NCBI GenBank assembly: GCA_964387775.1 | Contig: CAYLZO010000020.1 | Coordinates: 1 to 35,880, forward strand | Direction of reading: 5' to 3' | DNA: 35,880 nucleotides | Origin: CAYLZO01 sp964387775 | GTDB lineage: Bacteria; Chloroflexota; Anaerolineae; JAAYZQ01 | Shown: piece by piece, positions 22,718-31,397 of the stretch | How positions within the stretch are numbered: the first letter of the stretch is position 1 | How the letters are laid out: each line of letters begins with the position of its first letter | Position numbers and translations under genes: made by a program | The notes under the pieces: generated by a model | The model's input: the letters and a program-made list of their open reading frames with translations, nothing else | Database searches by the model: none | What the model was told of the DNA's origin: nothing

Positions 22718-23800
22718 TCACCTCGTCGGTTTCCTCAAGTACTTTACGATGGCCAGTGGGATGTTGGATAGGGGCAGCACCTGCTCCACCGCGCCGAGTT
22801 CGACCGCCGTCTTGGGCATGCCATAGACCACGCACGTGGCCTCGTCCTGGGCGATGGTCTTGCCCCCGGCGTCGCGGATCTGCTTGAGGCCCCGGGCTCC
22901 GTCCCGCCCCATCCCCGTCAGCAGCACGGCGATGGCCCGCCGGCCATAGTGCTCGCGGACCGATTCAAAGAGCACGTCCACGGCCGGCCGCTGGCTCTCC
23001 ACCGGCGGCGAGTTGAGCAAGCCCAGGCGACCGCCACCGCTCACCACCGTGTGGGACCCGGTGGGCGCGATATAGACCGTGCCCGGCTTGATGCGCTCGC
23101 CGTCTGTGGCGGGCTTGACGGTCAGGATGGTCACCGTTTTGAGCCAGCTCACCAGACCGGGCACAAAGCCTTCGGCGATGTGCTGGACGACGACGGTGCC
23201 CACGTTGAGGTCGGGAGGCAGCCCGCCCAGGACCTTGGCCAGGGCCGCCGGCCCCCCGGTCGAGGCACCGATGGCCAGAAGCCGATCGTGAGCCTGAGTC
23301 TTGGCCGCCGCCGACCCCAGGGTGGGCAGAACGCGGGTGCTGGCCGCGCCCCGCCCCCGCACGTGGGTGATGACCTTGACCTGGGCCAGGAGCTTGACCC
23401 GGCGCGCAAACCCCGTCCACTCCTCCGGTCCGGCGGTCATGTCCGGCTTTTGCATGACCTCCAGGGCGCCATTGGAGATGGCCTTGTAGGCCACCTCGGC
23501 CTCGCCGCTGGAGGTGACGACCAGGATGGGGGTGGGGTGATAGGCCATGATGTGCTGGATGGCCGTCAGCCCATCCATGACGGGCATCATGATGTCCATG
23601 GTTACCAGGTCAGGCTTCAACGTGCCGACCAGGTCCACGGCGATCTCGCCGTTTTCGGCCTGGCCCACGACCTCGATGCCGGGATCTTGGTCCAGGATCA
23701 GGGTGATGATGTCCCGGGCCAGCGCCGAGTCGTCCACGACGAGGACCCGGGTCTTGGCGGGATTGGGTGCTTTGACGTTGGTCGATCCGCTGTCTTTCAA
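22718..23800 (-). CDS. cheB: CheB chemoreceptor methylesterase/glutaminase with receiver
   Basis: CheB removes methyl groups from receptors, giving adaptation together with CheR. The 360-residue product has a receiver (Asp23/Asp24, phospho-acceptor Asp69 in LVTMDIMMPVMDG). Its C-terminal esterase domain has the triad Ser (IGASTGGPAAL), His (VVVQHIAEGF) and Asp (LLTGMGRDGARGL). Length and motifs are complete. The start codon is TTG at 23800, with a strong AGGAGG six bases ahead. It is followed by cheR after 23 bases and preceded by a 186-base gap that contains a fold-back repeat element, which could lower cheB expression relative to the upstream receptor genes. Confidence 0.94.
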   Translation of the reverse strand: MKDSGSTNVKAPNPAKTRVLVVDDSALARDIITLILDQDPGIEVVGQAENGEIAVDLVGTLKPDLVTMDIMMPVMDGLTAIQHIMAYHPTPILVVTSSGEAEVAYKAISNGALEVMQKPDMTAGPEEWTGFARRVKLLAQVKVITHVRGRGAASTRVLPTLGSAAAKTQAHDRLLAIGASTGGPAALAKVLGGLPPDLNVGTVVVQHIAEGFVPGLVSWLKTVTILTVKPATDGERIKPGTVYIAPTGSHTVVSGGGRLGLLNSPPVESQRPAVDVLFESVREHYGRRAIAVLLTGMGRDGARGLKQIRDAGGKTIAQDEATCVVYGMPKTAVELGAVEQVLPLSNIPLAIVKYLRKPTR

Positions 23801-23845
23801 CGAATGCCTCCTGGATAAAAGTCGGAACCCAGAGATTTCAGCTTG

Positions 23846-23973
23846 CTAGCAGGCTGTCGGGGAGAATCTTTCGAGTTCGTAGTAGGCGCTTCGCCGCAGG
23901 CGTGCCTCTGGCAAGCGCCGCAAAAACGCGCCAAAGCGCGCACTACAAACGGGGCTCTCCGACAAGCTGTTAG
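23846..23973. repeat. Fold-back (MITE-like) palindromic element between a receptor gene and cheB
   Basis: The element is a nested imperfect palindrome. The outer arms are CTAGCAGGCTGTCGGGGAGA (23846 on) and TCTCCGACAAGCTGTTAG (23956-23973). The middle arms are GTAGTAGGCGC (23879-23889) and GCGCGCACTAC (23936-23946). The inner hairpin is GGCGCTT (23885-23891) with AAGCGCC (23913-23919). The DNA could fold into a cruciform or a long RNA hairpin. It has no open frame and no T-run. Its layout resembles non-autonomous MITE or REP-like elements, but no parent transposase is in the window. Confidence 0.65.
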
Positions 23974-23986
23974 AGCGAATATCATC

Positions 23987-26473
23987 TCATTCTGCCACGT
24001 TTTTGTCTTCGAGATCGTTACCCAGCTCAAACTGCTCGACGGTGCGCTGCAACTCGTCGGCCAGGTGCACCAGGTCGGTGATGACCCGGCTCGCCTCCTG
24101 GCTGCCGCTGGCCACCGACTGGCTGCCGTCCTGGATGCTGCGCACCGCGTCGACCACCTGTTCGGCCGCGGTCCGCTGCTGCTGGGTGGAGAGGGAGATC
24201 TGCTCGGCGGCCGTGGTCGTCGATTCACTGCTTTCCACGATCTGGCGCAGGGCGTGGCTGGCCTCCTCCCCGCGGGCCACCCCCTCGCCGATGCGCTTGG
24301 CCTCCTGCTCAGAGGCCAGGGCCAGGGCGTTGGCGGCGGCCTGGATCTCTTCGACCCGCTCCTGGATCTCTTCGGTGGACTCGACGACGTTATCGGCCAG
24401 GCGGCGGACCTCCATGGCCACCACGCCGAAGCGCCGGCCGCTCTCGCCGGCCGCGGCGGCCTCCAGCGAGGCGTTGAAGGCAATGAGCTTGGTGCGGGCC
24501 GCGATGCGGTCGATCAGGTCCATCACCTCGCTGATGCGCCGCGTCCGGCGCCCCAGGGCGATGATCTCTTTGACGTTCGATTCGTTGGCCGCCCGGATCT
24601 CGTCCAGCTTGGCGACCACGTCCTCCACGGCCCGAGCCCCCGCCTGGGCGTCCCCCTGGGCCTGGGCTGCATCGTCGACCACGCTGCCCGAGCGCTCGGC
24701 GATCTGGGCGGCGATGATGGCCAATTCCTCCATGGTGCTCGTCGTCTCGGTGACGGCCGACGCGCTGTCGTTGGCCACGCCGGCCTGCTCGTTGAGCGTG
24801 GCCTTGACCTCTTCGGCGGCGGAGCTCAGGTGCAGGGCGGCGCCCCGGATGTGGGTGATGACGGCTCGCAAGTTCTCCAACATCTGGGCCAGGCTCGCCT
24901 GGAGCTGGGCCAGCTCGTCGTCGCGATCCAGGTCCGCCTCAAAGGGGGCCAGGTCTCCGGCGGCGATGCGCTGGGCGATGCCCAGCATGTGGCCCACCGG
25001 CTCCGAGACGCGGCGGTAGATGACGTAGCCGACGGTGGCGGCGGCGTAGAGGGTCACGACGCCCATGATGGCGTAGAGCCAAACACTCCAGGTGGTGGCC
25101 TGGCGGTTGATCAGGGCGCCCAGGGCGTTGGGCGCCTCGCTGAAGGTCTGGGCGTCGATGGAAATGCCCACCCAACCAAAGCCGGCCGGCGTGTTAAAGG
25201 GCGGCGTGTAGTAGGGCACCCGGGCCCAGGCCATGGCCTTGGGCACGCCCGTGGCGCTGCCGTAGCGGCGCACGTATCCCGAGGCTTCCCCTTGATGGAT
25301 CGCGTCGTCGATGAGGGGCCAGGGATAGGGATAGACTTTGTTGCCCAGGAAGGCCATTTCGTTGGCGTTGACGGGCATCAGGCCCGTTTCCTGCTGCTCG
25401 GCAAAGTCCTCGGCGTTGATAGACGGCACAAGGACACCCTCTGCATCGAGACCCTTGATGGCATGGGCCTTGGCGTGATAGAGCGCCCACCCTTCGTCGC
25501 TGACCAGGTAAGAGTGAATGTCGGCCAGCTTGCCCGACTCGGGATCGAGCCCGATCTCGTCCACGTAGCCCTCGTCCGAGCCCACCACGTGGGCGATGAG
25601 CTCCATGACGTGGGTCCAATCCAAAGAGAGGACGAGGAGGCCCTGCTTCTGGCCACCCTGGAATATGGGCGTGCAAAAACGCATGACGCCCTCGTAGCGC
25701 CGCCCGTCGGGATTTTCACCGTGGGCGTAGGCTTCGGAGACGGGCACGTACCAGCCCAGCATCCGCTGCACGTGCACCTCGCCCCGCTCCAGATCGATAC
25801 ACTCGGCGAAATAAGTCTCGGTCTTGTAGGTGGTATTCTCGGGCCGGCTGACGTCGCGCAGTTGGCTGTCGGGCACGGGCGATTCGTCCAAAATGCGGAT
25901 CTCTTCCTGGCCCATCGTGTCCACGAAGGCGATTTCTTTGTAAAAGGGCAGGTCAAAAGTTCCGTCGCGGGTCCAGACCTGGCCGTGGTTGGCCCGCGAG
26001 AAATCCACGTAGGTCTGGACCGAGGGCGGCATCGCAGCCAAGGCCCTCAGGTCCCGCTCTCGCTCGGCCAAGAAGCCGGCCACCCGCTTGGACAGGTCGA
26101 CGGCGCGCAGCTCCAGCGACGTGAGCGAGCGATCGGCTAATGTGCGATGGCTCTCTTCCACGGCCAGGTCTTTGATGCCGAGAATCTCAAAGTCCAGGAT
26201 GACCTTGGGGTCCGCTTCCTCCGCCGCCACCTGCCGGGGATTGAGCGTGAAGCCGTCAAAGTGGAGGCCGTTGATGCCCACGTAGCTCAGCGCGCCCAGC
26301 AGGATCACGGGAATCCCAGCGACGAGCAGGATGAGGGGCAGCGCCCGCCGGAACAACCCCGACCGGAAGGCCGACGTCATCCATTCTCTTTTGCGACGCG
26401 TCACCGGGCCGGGCAGCCAGCGGCGCCAGCCGGACGGGCCAGATAGAGACGGTGCTTGATTTTGATCACTCAT
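23987..26473 (-). CDS. Methyl-accepting chemotaxis protein (large periplasmic Cache-like sensor)
   Basis: An 828-residue membrane receptor. A cytoplasmic N-terminus is followed by TM1 (about 45-65 of the product), a large extracytoplasmic domain of about 400 residues that looks dCache-like, and TM2 near YAIMGVVTLYAAATVGYVIY. A HAMP domain (RRVSEPVGHMLGIAQRIAAG) and the signalling coiled coil complete it. The hairpin tip reads ARTKLIAFNASLEAAAAGE, then GRRFGVVAMEVRRLAD. No C-terminal CheR-tethering pentapeptide is present. I start at ATG 26473, where GGGAG precedes; an ATG at 26497 lies in the repeat region and has no ribosome-binding site. The ligand is unknown. Confidence 0.92.
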   Translation of the reverse strand: MSDQNQAPSLSGPSGWRRWLPGPVTRRKREWMTSAFRSGLFRRALPLILLVAGIPVILLGALSYVGINGLHFDGFTLNPRQVAAEEADPKVILDFEILGIKDLAVEESHRTLADRSLTSLELRAVDLSKRVAGFLAERERDLRALAAMPPSVQTYVDFSRANHGQVWTRDGTFDLPFYKEIAFVDTMGQEEIRILDESPVPDSQLRDVSRPENTTYKTETYFAECIDLERGEVHVQRMLGWYVPVSEAYAHGENPDGRRYEGVMRFCTPIFQGGQKQGLLVLSLDWTHVMELIAHVVGSDEGYVDEIGLDPESGKLADIHSYLVSDEGWALYHAKAHAIKGLDAEGVLVPSINAEDFAEQQETGLMPVNANEMAFLGNKVYPYPWPLIDDAIHQGEASGYVRRYGSATGVPKAMAWARVPYYTPPFNTPAGFGWVGISIDAQTFSEAPNALGALINRQATTWSVWLYAIMGVVTLYAAATVGYVIYRRVSEPVGHMLGIAQRIAAGDLAPFEADLDRDDELAQLQASLAQMLENLRAVITHIRGAALHLSSAAEEVKATLNEQAGVANDSASAVTETTSTMEELAIIAAQIAERSGSVVDDAAQAQGDAQAGARAVEDVVAKLDEIRAANESNVKEIIALGRRTRRISEVMDLIDRIAARTKLIAFNASLEAAAAGESGRRFGVVAMEVRRLADNVVESTEEIQERVEEIQAAANALALASEQEAKRIGEGVARGEEASHALRQIVESSESTTTAAEQISLSTQQQRTAAEQVVDAVRSIQDGSQSVASGSQEASRVITDLVHLADELQRTVEQFELGNDLEDKNVAE

Positions 26474-26497
26474 AGACTCCCTGCTTTCGTGTTCCAT

Positions 26498-26550
26498 AAA
26501 ACGTAAACTACCGGTATCTGCCCCTTGCGCTCTACGCTTTACGTTTTACG
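26498..26550. repeat. 7-bp degenerate direct repeats with a 10-bp inverted repeat
   Basis: AAAACGTAAA (26498-26507) is a perfect inverted repeat of TTTACGTTTT (26538-26547). On the minus strand the second arm belongs to a tandem series CGTAAAA, CGTAAAG, CGTAGAG, CGCAAGG (26523-26550). The series overlaps the TAA stop of the HMGL-like gene and ends just ahead of the receptor gene. It could be a repeat insertion or a weak regulatory hairpin. Confidence 0.55.
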
Positions 26551-27790
26551 CTCTGGATTCCAGTCGGCGCTGCATGGTCACGACGATGCGCTCGATCTCG
26601 TCGTCGGTCAGCAGGCGCTGGGCTTGCTTGGCGGCGGCCAGGATCTTTTCCTCGACGACGTCCGGGACCTCGATGCCCCGCTGCTGGAGCCAGAAGCGCA
26701 CGTTGTGCATGCCGCTCAGCGGGCCGATCTCGATGGTATGCGCCCGGCCGACCATCGAGGCGGGGATGCTGCAATAGACTCGCTCGCCCAGCTCGTGGTC
26801 GCCCTTGAACATGCCCTTGGCGATGGCAGCGGCGTGGACGCCCACCGCTGTGCGAAAGGCGTCGGCCCCGGCCACCGGGTGGTTAAAGGGCAGGGGCGCG
26901 CCGCAGGAATCGGCCACGACCTGGCAATACTCGGGCAAGGACTGCAGATCCCAGTTGATGTAGCCTAACAACTTGAGGTTGACCAGCAGCGCCTCCATGG
27001 GCACGTTGCCGCTCCGCTCGCCGATGCCCAGGGCCGTGGCGTGGACCCGGTCCACGCCGGCCTCGATGGCCGCCAGCGCGTTGGCGATGGACAGGCCCCG
27101 GTCGCGGTGGCCGTGCCAGTCCAGGGTGACGTCGGCCTTCATTTCATCCACGATCTCGTGCGCAAAGCGGACCAGCCGGCGGGTGCCCCCCGGCGTGGCG
27201 TGGCCGACGGTGTCGCACAGGCAGAGGCGCGTGGCCCCACACTCAATGGCGTGGCTGTAGAGCGTACGCAGCGTCTCGGGCCGGGCGCGGGTCGTATCCT
27301 CGGTGATGTAGGTCACCGGCAAGCCGGCCTCCACGGCGCGGCGGATCGATTCCTCCGAAAGCCGCAGCATGGTGTTCAGGTCCCAATCCTCCACGTACTG
27401 GCGGATGGGGCTGGAGCCGATAAAGAGGCAGACCTCGACCTCGGTGCCGGCCCACTCGGCCACGTCGAGAATGGCCTCCACGTCCCGCTTGAGGGTCCGG
27501 CCGGCGCACTGGGGCCGGATGCTCAGGCCGTGGTCTGCCGTCTCGCGGGCCAGCACGCGGCAGTGGTGTTTGACCGTCTCGCCCGCGGCCGGCAGGCCGA
27601 CGTTGACGTGTTGGAGGCCCAGGTCGTTCATCAGGTAGAGCAGGTACACTTTTTCCTGGATGCGAGGCTGGATCAGCGACGGCGACTGCAAGCCGTCGCG
27701 CAGCGTCTCGTCCACCAGCCGCACCGGGCGGGGCGCCGGTGGCCCGCCCCCGCGATTCCAATCGTAGATCAGCTCCGAGCGTTCGATCAT
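26546..27790 (-). CDS. HMGL-like aldolase/acyltransferase (2-isopropylmalate synthase-like)
   Basis: A 414-residue TIM-barrel enzyme of the DRE-TIM (HMGL-like) family, which condenses an acyl-CoA or alpha-keto acid with loss of CoA, or cleaves such products. Visible are the metal/base motif LVDETLRDGLQSP, SIRPQCAGRTLKRD, the cation-binding HxH in LDWHGHRDRGLSIANA, and GIGERSGNVPMEALLVNL. It lacks the LeuA regulatory/dimer domain, so feedback-regulated LeuA activity is not supported; homocitrate, citramalate or lyase chemistry are equally possible. The open frame continues far upstream (to 29398), but that is antisense-frame reading of the transporter gene. The ATG at 27790 has GAGG seven bases ahead and is eight bases after the transporter stop, so the two are coupled. 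Confidence 0.85.
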   Translation of the reverse strand: MIERSELIYDWNRGGGPPAPRPVRLVDETLRDGLQSPSLIQPRIQEKVYLLYLMNDLGLQHVNVGLPAAGETVKHHCRVLARETADHGLSIRPQCAGRTLKRDVEAILDVAEWAGTEVEVCLFIGSSPIRQYVEDWDLNTMLRLSEESIRRAVEAGLPVTYITEDTTRARPETLRTLYSHAIECGATRLCLCDTVGHATPGGTRRLVRFAHEIVDEMKADVTLDWHGHRDRGLSIANALAAIEAGVDRVHATALGIGERSGNVPMEALLVNLKLLGYINWDLQSLPEYCQVVADSCGAPLPFNHPVAGADAFRTAVGVHAAAIAKGMFKGDHELGERVYCSIPASMVGRAHTIEIGPLSGMHNVRFWLQQRGIEVPDVVEEKILAAAKQAQRLLTDDEIERIVVTMQRRLESRA

Positions 27791-27798
27791 GTCCGGCC

Positions 27799-30700
27799 TC
27801 AATGGTCCCCCGTCAGTTTGTCGTAGAGGCGCATGACCTGCTCCGGCTTGGTCCGGGTGCGGGCGGCCAGGGTGGCGTCGGCCTCGCGCAGGCGCCGGCT
27901 CAACACCGTGACCAGCGAGAGCGACAGGTCGGGTGCCCTGCGGATGAGGGTCAGCAGCGGATCGCGCCGGATGGCCAGCAAGTGGACGCGCTCCAGGGCC
28001 ACGGCCCGGTTCTCGTGGGCCGCTCCGTCGAAAATGGTCCGCTCGCCGAAATATTGGCGGGCAGTCAGCGTCTCCAACCGCTGCACGCGGCCCTCCTTGG
28101 GCTCGCGCTCGATGCCCACCCGCCCGCCGACGATGACGTAAATCGCCTCGCCCGGGTCGCCCTCGGCAAAGATAACCTCCTCTTGGCCGTAATACTGCTC
28201 CTCGGCGATGCCGGCCAGGGTTCGCAACTGTTCGACGGTCATGCTGGCAAAGAAGGGCACCTGTTTGAGAAAGAGGGCCTTCTCCACCGTCGAGAGGGCT
28301 TTGAGGGTGGGCAGTTCGGTCGTATCTTCCATGGCGTCCTCCACTCCTAGCCGGCGGGCCGCGTAACGCGCCGCTTCTCGCACGGCCGGATCGTCGTCGG
28401 CCTGCCACAGCGGCAGCCAATCGTCCCGCACCTGTGCCGGGGCAAGCCACGACTCCTGGGCAGCCGAGACGACGCCGATGGCCGCCAGCCAGCGGTCGGG
28501 GTCGGCCAGCACTGCGTCGAGGGCCTGGGCTCCAGCCAGCGTCTCCAGGTCCCAGCTTTCCTGGCCGATGGACAGGAGTTCCTCGGGGGCCAGGGCGCCG
28601 GCCGGTGTCAGGTGGCCCACCAATCGGGCCAGCCGGGGCGAGGTCAGCGATTCGAGGGCCTCCAGGGCGTTGGCCCGCGCCTGGTTCTGGCGCGGCTGCT
28701 CCCGCAGGGTGCGGGCGACGACGTCCACCGCAAAGGGCGCGTCGCGGCGGGCGGCGGCCAGGAGCCGGAAGGCGCCGTCCAGGCGGCGCGCGCTGCGCTG
28801 GCTGAGGGCCTCCTGGAGCAGGGCCTTGGCCGACCCGCCATCCTTCGCTCCGGTAGCCCGCGTTTGGCTGCGGCGGGCAGCGCGGCTCCGTTTGCCCAGG
28901 GCGGCCAGCGCGTCCAGCCCGGCGAGCCCCACGTCCGGCGGCGGCTCGCCTGCCGATTCTCTGGCCGGGCGGAGCGCGTCGAGGGCTACGCCCAGGCGCA
29001 GGTCGGCATAGATGCGGCGCAGCGCGCCCTCGAAAAGGCCCTCGACGCGGCGGAGGTAGCGTTGGGCCTCGGCAGGACCCACGCGCCGCTCGCCCGCGAT
29101 CTGGGCCAGGGCCACGGCTGCCGACTGGCGCACCCGCTCCCCCGCTCCTGGCGGCAAATCTGCGCCGTCGTCCAGGATCGCCTCCAGCGCCGGGGCTGCG
29201 TCCTTGCCCAGGTCGACCAGGCTCTGCTCGGCCCGCTCGCGGACCAATTCGCTGGGGTCGGCCAGGGCGTCCAGCAAACGGTCGAGGGCCCGGGGGCCGC
29301 CCAGCTTGCCCAGGGCGCGCAGGGCGCTGAGGCGCACGCCTTCGACGGGATCGGCCAACTGGCGGGCCACAGCCTCGCGGGCCTGGGTGACGGCCCACTC
29401 TGGCGCCCCGGGATCGGCCAAGGCTTCGACCACCTGGGCCGCCTGGAGCCGCACGGCGTCGTCGGGATCGTCCAGGTAGCGGGCCAGGTTGCGGACCATC
29501 CGCGCGTCGCCGATGGCGGCCAGGGCGCGCAAGCCGACGGCCCGGCGCTCGGGGTGGTCCCCGTCGTCGAGCAACTGGTGGAGGGAGCGCACGGCGTCGG
29601 ACAGGTAGAAAAAGTCGCCGGAGCGGACCAGCAGGCGGATGGCCGGCAGTCGCGCCTCCGGGTCGGGGTCGTCGAGCAGGGGCAGGGCCAGGGGCCAGAG
29701 TTCGGGATTGTTGGCCCCCATCTGTCGCTCCAGGATGGCCAGGGCGGCCCGGCGCACGCGGGAGTCGCCCGCCGCTAAGGACCGGCGGCTGAGGGCCAGG
29801 ACCGACTCGCCCAGGGTCCCGGTTTCGAGCAACATCTCCAGGATGCCGGCCTGGACCAAGGGGCTGGCCTCCTGGGCCACCTGGACGAGTTGCGCTTCGG
29901 CCTCGCGGCCGCCTACCTCGGCCACGATCTGGCTGAGAAAGAGGATCGAGTCCTCGTCCTGGCTGGCCCGGAGCCGGTCCAGGAGACGCCGGAAGGTAGC
30001 CGGATCGGGCGGGCCAAGCCCCTCGGAACCGGCCAGCCGGTAGGCGCTAAAGTCTTCGGCCTGGAGCATGGCCACGAGGGCCTGGGTATACTGGCGCCGG
30101 ACCAAGACGGCGGCGATCACCTGGACGATGGCCACCGCTCCGCCGATGGCCATCACCCACCAGGGCAGGGTACCCGCCTGGCGCACGGGCAGCAGCGCCA
30201 GGCCAATGGTCACGGTAGCCAGGGGCAGGAGCAGCCCCTTGATAAAGGCCCGGGCCCGGCCCTTGACCGGCAGGGGCACGGCGTTGTAGAGCATGTTGTC
30301 CACCGGCACCTGCACCGAGGACCGGAACGTGTCGCGCGTGAACTGGCCGGTCATGGCCGTGGACAGGTTGGGCCACAGGCTCAGGGCCGCGTAGATGAGC
30401 AGGCTGCCGATGGGATAAAAGAGGTTGACCTGGGCCACCCCCAGCCACGAGACAAGGCGCGAGACGATGAACATCTGCACCGGCAGGGCGACGAGGTTGA
30501 GCAGCGTCTCCAGCAGCCCGTAAAAGCCGACCAGGTCCTCGGCAGTGTCGTAGGCCTGGGTGAAAATCTGCTGGGCCTGGTAATCCATCAGCACCAGGAG
30601 GGCGGTCATGGCCGCGGCGCCGACGGCCAGCAGTTTGAGAAAGCCCGAGCCGGAGACGAAGCGAAAGCCCTCGCGCAGGTTCTCCCAATAGGCCGCCAGC

Positions 30701-31368
30701 GACGATTTTTCCCCGGGCCGAAGGCGCGATGGCGTTTCCGGGCGGTCGGCGGCCAGCCAGCGGGGTGTGCTCAGCGAGAGCCAGACGCCCAGGCCCAGCA
30801 CGGCGACCCAGGCCAGGACCAGGTTCTGGGCCGGGAGAAAGGCGGCGAGGAGGGCGACCAGCGAGCCGGCGGCGATGCCCGCCACCCGGGACGTGGTGCC
30901 CAAGACGGGAAAGAGGCGCTTGGCCGACCGGATGTCGAGGTAGTCGTTGAAAAAGGTCCAGGCGTGGACGGCAAAGAGGGCGCGCAGCACCCGCTCGGCG
31001 AGGTAAAAGAAGGCAAAGACGACGAGGACGAAGGGGATGACGACGACCTGTTCGTGGACGAAGAGGAGACCCCAGCTGGCCAGGAGAAAGGCGCCCACGC
31101 CGCCGAAAATCGCGGCCAGCAGGCGGGCGTTGTCGACCCGGTCGACGACGGCGGTATAGACGACGGCGACGGGCAGGGTCAGCAGGGCGTCAAAGATGAA
31201 CATCAGCGGCAGCCACTCGATGCCGACGCGCTTGAGAAAGAGGCCGCGGCCGATGGCGCCACCCCACACCAGGCTGGTGGCGATGGTGATGCCCACGACG
31301 TAGAGGACGGCCAGCTTGCGCCCCTCGCCGGGTTGGATGTTCAGCAGCCTACGGATCAACGCCTTCAT
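27799..31368 (-). CDS. Transporter-HEAT repeat-cyclic nucleotide-binding fusion protein
   Basis: A 1,189-residue protein in three parts. The N-terminal ~430 residues hold about ten to twelve TM helices and resemble the NTT (ADP/ATP translocase)/MFS fold: LVWGGAIGRGLFLKRVGIEW at the start and FRSSVQVPVDNMLYNAVP, VKGRARAFIKGLL further on. A long HEAT-like region follows (about 450-1010), for example DPDPEARLPAIRLL, DPDDAVRLQAAQVV and DPVEGVRLSALRALG. The C-terminal ~120 residues are a cNMP-binding domain with the phosphate-binding cassette FGERTIFDGAAHENRAVALE, which keeps the key Glu and Arg. No HTH is present. The start is ATG 31368, 29 bases after the chemoreceptor stop. The substrate is unknown. 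Confidence 0.86.
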   Translation of the reverse strand: MKALIRRLLNIQPGEGRKLAVLYVVGITIATSLVWGGAIGRGLFLKRVGIEWLPLMFIFDALLTLPVAVVYTAVVDRVDNARLLAAIFGGVGAFLLASWGLLFVHEQVVVIPFVLVVFAFFYLAERVLRALFAVHAWTFFNDYLDIRSAKRLFPVLGTTSRVAGIAAGSLVALLAAFLPAQNLVLAWVAVLGLGVWLSLSTPRWLAADRPETPSRLRPGEKSSLAAYWENLREGFRFVSGSGFLKLLAVGAAAMTALLVLMDYQAQQIFTQAYDTAEDLVGFYGLLETLLNLVALPVQMFIVSRLVSWLGVAQVNLFYPIGSLLIYAALSLWPNLSTAMTGQFTRDTFRSSVQVPVDNMLYNAVPLPVKGRARAFIKGLLLPLATVTIGLALLPVRQAGTLPWWVMAIGGAVAIVQVIAAVLVRRQYTQALVAMLQAEDFSAYRLAGSEGLGPPDPATFRRLLDRLRASQDEDSILFLSQIVAEVGGREAEAQLVQVAQEASPLVQAGILEMLLETGTLGESVLALSRRSLAAGDSRVRRAALAILERQMGANNPELWPLALPLLDDPDPEARLPAIRLLVRSGDFFYLSDAVRSLHQLLDDGDHPERRAVGLRALAAIGDARMVRNLARYLDDPDDAVRLQAAQVVEALADPGAPEWAVTQAREAVARQLADPVEGVRLSALRALGKLGGPRALDRLLDALADPSELVRERAEQSLVDLGKDAAPALEAILDDGADLPPGAGERVRQSAAVALAQIAGERRVGPAEAQRYLRRVEGLFEGALRRIYADLRLGVALDALRPARESAGEPPPDVGLAGLDALAALGKRSRAARRSQTRATGAKDGGSAKALLQEALSQRSARRLDGAFRLLAAARRDAPFAVDVVARTLREQPRQNQARANALEALESLTSPRLARLVGHLTPAGALAPEELLSIGQESWDLETLAGAQALDAVLADPDRWLAAIGVVSAAQESWLAPAQVRDDWLPLWQADDDPAVREAARYAARRLGVEDAMEDTTELPTLKALSTVEKALFLKQVPFFASMTVEQLRTLAGIAEEQYYGQEEVIFAEGDPGEAIYVIVGGRVGIEREPKEGRVQRLETLTARQYFGERTIFDGAAHENRAVALERVHLLAIRRDPLLTLIRRAPDLSLSLVTVLSRRLREADATLAARTRTKPEQVMRLYDKLTGDH

Positions 31369-31397
31369 GATTGCCTATGCCAACGGACGGCTCCGGC

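Noticed and set aside
27791..29398. Upstream extension of the HMGL-like frame as a fused N-terminal domain
   Set aside because: This stretch is an alternative frame of the transporter-HEAT-CNB gene on the same strand and translates to Pro/Arg/Gly-rich sequence with no fold; the ATG at 27790 has a good ribosome-binding site.
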